8,686 nucleotides of DNA from an uncultured Veillonella sp. (GTDB lineage: Bacteria > Bacillota > Negativicutes > Veillonellales > Veillonellaceae): contig URZS01000025.1 in the NCBI GenBank assembly GCA_900552445.1, forward strand, positions 1 through 8,686, read 5' to 3'. A program made the translations under genes and the position numbers. Shown piece by piece: positions 7,057 to 8,686 of the stretch; within the stretch, counting starts at the first letter, position 1; every line of letters starts with the position of its first letter. Under the pieces are notes generated by a model, which was not told the DNA's origin, searched no databases, and was given only the letters and a program-made list of their open reading frames with translations.

Positions 7057-7078
7057 AGTACTTAACAGATTAAGTATT
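7057..7078 (+). other. AT-rich hairpin between pyrC and pyrK
   Basis: TACTTAA (7059-7065) pairs with TTAAGTA (7070-7076) around a CAGA loop; a G-U and an A-U pair extend it to nine pairs. It starts 10 bases after the pyrC stop. There is no T run after it, so it does not look like a terminator. It may mark an mRNA processing or stabilising site, or have no function. The rest of the spacer (7079-7142) shows nothing firm apart from an isolated TATACT at 7113-7118. Confidence 0.45.
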
Positions 7079-7156
7079 GCGCGTTGTAGCAAATCGTAAA
7101 AATAATGCAAATTATACTGTAGAAGCGTTACAGGATTTTGAATTGGAGTAATAACC

Positions 7157-7924
7157 ATGAGTGGCTATGTAGAACAGGGCGAAGTCGTTCGCAATGAGCA
7201 AATAGGCTCTGATGTGTGGATTATGGATATCCACGCACCAAAACAAGCAGCAGAAGCAAAGGTAGGACAGTTTTGTAATGTTCGCGTAGCGGACTCTACG
7301 GCACCATTATTGCGCCGTCCTATCAGCTATGCAGGCTTTGATGCAGAAAAGGGGACGATTACCCTTTTGTATCGTGTCGTAGGTAAAGGAACTGAGATTA
7401 TGACTCACCTTGTTCCCGGCGATACTCTAGATTGTTTAGGTCCTTTGGGCGAACCATTTGTTACATCTAAGAATATGCTTCTCGTCGGTGGTGGTGTAGG
7501 TATTGCACCCATGTTATGCATCGCATCCCATTTGAAAGAAGGGGAAGAAGCACAAGTTATTCTCGGTTTTAGAAATGAAAGCGAAACTTTCTGGGCAGAC
7601 TTATTTAAAGATACGCCTGTTACAGTACATATCACCACTGATGATGGTAGCGTAGGTACGAAAGGTTTTCCTACTGCAATTATGCCTGAGTTGATTGATG
7701 CTAATGCTTTCACATCTGTTATGACTTGTGGTCCGACGCCGATGATGAAAGGCGTAGCTCAAGTGGCTAAGGAACTCAATGTGCCCTGCCAGGTATCTCT
7801 TGAAGAACGTATGGGCTGTGGTACAGGCGGTTGCTTAGGTTGTGCTTGTGATGGCGCAGAAGGTAAACGCTATAAAGTTTGCAAAGATGGTCCTGTATTC
7901 CCAGCTGAGGAGGTGTTCTTTTAA
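7157..7924 (+). CDS. pyrK: Dihydroorotate dehydrogenase B, electron-transfer subunit
   Basis: PyrK carries electrons from the FMN of PyrD to NAD+ through a [2Fe-2S] cluster and FAD. The 255-residue chain shows the ferredoxin-reductase layout. First comes an FAD-binding barrel with LRRPISYAG (52-60), then a nucleotide domain with LLVGGGVGIAPML (108-120) and TCGPTPMM (190-197). A C-terminal cluster motif follows: C221-x4-C226-x2-C229-x12-C242, within GCGTGGCLGCACDG and YKVCKDGPVF. All four expected cysteines are present; C231 is an extra one. GGAG at 7145-7148 supports the ATG at 7157, and a stop codon in the same frame at 7139-7141 rules out an upstream extension. The stop shares one base with the pyrD start, fitting subunits of one complex. 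Confidence 0.96.
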   Translation: MSGYVEQGEVVRNEQIGSDVWIMDIHAPKQAAEAKVGQFCNVRVADSTAPLLRRPISYAGFDAEKGTITLLYRVVGKGTEIMTHLVPGDTLDCLGPLGEPFVTSKNMLLVGGGVGIAPMLCIASHLKEGEEAQVILGFRNESETFWADLFKDTPVTVHITTDDGSVGTKGFPTAIMPELIDANAFTSVMTCGPTPMMKGVAQVAKELNVPCQVSLEERMGCGTGGCLGCACDGAEGKRYKVCKDGPVFPAEEVFF

Positions 7925-8686
7925 TGAGTGAACGCGATTTAAATAACACCGTTACGCCAAATCCAAAGTTAGCTATCGATTATTGCGGTATTAAGATGAA
8001 AAATCCTATTATCGCTGCGTCTGGTACCTTTGGTAATGGCCCAGAATATGCTGGTTATTTAGACCTTAGCAATGAGGTAGGTGCTATTTCTGTAAAAGGA
8101 TTAACACCTAAAGGTCGTCATGGTAATCCTGGCACTCGCATTGCAGAAACACCATCTGGTGTTTTGAATTGTATCGGCCTTGAAAATCCTGGGGCAGAAT
8201 ATTTTGTTACAGATATTTTGCCAGATTTAAAGAAATACGATGTACCATTACTTGCTAATATGTCTGCAGGCACCATTGAAGAATTTGCGTGGATGGCTGA
8301 GACTTTATCTGTAGATGGTATTGCAGGTTTAGAAGTTAACGTATCTTGTCCAAATGTAGAGTGTGAAGGTATGGCCTTTGGTGTAGACCCAAAGGTAGTT
8401 GAACAAGTAACTAAAGCAGTTCGTAAAGTTACTGATAAACCTGTTATTGTAAAACTTTCACCAAATGTAACAGACATTGTGGAAATTGCAAAGGCTGTAG
8501 AAGCCGGTGGTGGTGATGGGGTAAGTCTCATTAATACCATTCTTGGTATGGCCATAGATATTCACCGTCGACAACCTGTATTGGGTAATATTTATGGTGG
8601 TTTATCTGGTCCAGCTGTTAAACCGGTAGCACTTCGCATGGTGCACCAAGTTTATAAAGGGGTTAATATTCCTATCATGGGGCTTG
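7924..8686 (+). CDS. pyrD: Dihydroorotate dehydrogenase B (NAD+), catalytic subunit (3' end missing)
   Basis: PyrD oxidises dihydroorotate to orotate with FMN and passes the electrons to PyrK. The ATG at 7924 overlaps the pyrK stop (TAATG), with GAGGAGG at 7907-7913 about 10 bases upstream. The frame then stays open to the window end, giving 254 residues of a protein usually a little over 300 long. Motifs: NPIIAASGTFGNG (27-39), SVKGLTPKGRHGNP with K59 (56-69), the substrate segment LNCIGLENPG (81-90), and NVSCPN (139-144), where C142 is the catalytic base typical of class 1 enzymes. VKLSPN with K177 and GGLSGPAVKP (225-234) belong to the FMN site. The class is 1B because pyrK is coupled to it. 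The N-terminal 13 or so residues before the conserved core are somewhat longer than usual. The missing part holds the last FMN-phosphate-binding strands. Confidence 0.95.
   Translation, partial: MSERDLNNTVTPNPKLAIDYCGIKMKNPIIAASGTFGNGPEYAGYLDLSNEVGAISVKGLTPKGRHGNPGTRIAETPSGVLNCIGLENPGAEYFVTDILPDLKKYDVPLLANMSAGTIEEFAWMAETLSVDGIAGLEVNVSCPNVECEGMAFGVDPKVVEQVTKAVRKVTDKPVIVKLSPNVTDIVEIAKAVEAGGGDGVSLINTILGMAIDIHRRQPVLGNIYGGLSGPAVKPVALRMVHQVYKGVNIPIMGL

Noticed and set aside
7084..7118. TTGTAG and TATACT as an internal promoter for pyrK-pyrD
   Set aside because: The -10 is good, but the spacer is 23 bases and no -35 is found at 16-18 bases, so I do not annotate it as a feature.
8118..8555. Minus-strand 145-codon frame opposite pyrD
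   Set aside because: pyrD is clearly coding on the plus strand with conserved motifs throughout. The minus frame has no recognisable features.

Overview
The window looks like chromosome from a low-to-moderate GC Firmicute. A diderm Negativicute such as Veillonella is the best fit. The yvcK-whiA pair, a PyrR-type attenuator and type 1B pyrK/pyrD genes are Firmicute traits. The TolA-like helical protein with a signal peptide, lacking an LPXTG anchor, lipobox or SLH domain, suggests a periplasm or layered envelope. The genus is inferred from memory and has not been checked by a search.

Left block (2-4583), all on the plus strand: the 3' part of yvcK (UDP-sugar-binding gluconeogenesis factor), whiA (DNA-binding protein, 15 bases downstream) and, 12 bases after whiA, an 890-residue secreted protein. 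This protein has a signal peptide, an unrecognised globular N-terminal domain, about 365 residues of Ala/Glu/Lys/Arg helix and a Pro/Gln-rich tail. The close spacing suggests one transcription unit, closed by a strong intrinsic terminator at 4546-4583.

Intergenic region (4472-4822, 351 bases without a gene): first a short AT-rich stretch in which I see nothing convincing, then the terminator, then a near-consensus sigma-A promoter (4612-4640), then a leader of about 176 nt. The leader carries a PyrR-binding hairpin (anti-antiterminator), an overlapping antiterminator and an intrinsic attenuator terminator. This is the classical arrangement by which UMP-loaded PyrR shuts off pyrimidine synthesis.

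Right block (4823-8686): the de novo pyrimidine genes pyrB (aspartate carbamoyltransferase), pyrC (dihydroorotase), pyrK (electron-transfer subunit) and pyrD (catalytic subunit of NAD-linked type 1B dihydroorotate dehydrogenase, cut by the window end). They convert carbamoyl phosphate plus aspartate to orotate. pyrB/pyrC and pyrK/pyrD overlap. A 110-base spacer containing a small hairpin separates pyrC from pyrK. No pyrR, carA/carB, pyrE or pyrF lies within the window.

Most of the window is housekeeping. The least explained element is the large secreted helical protein. I see no CRISPR array, transposon, tRNA, rRNA or phage feature.
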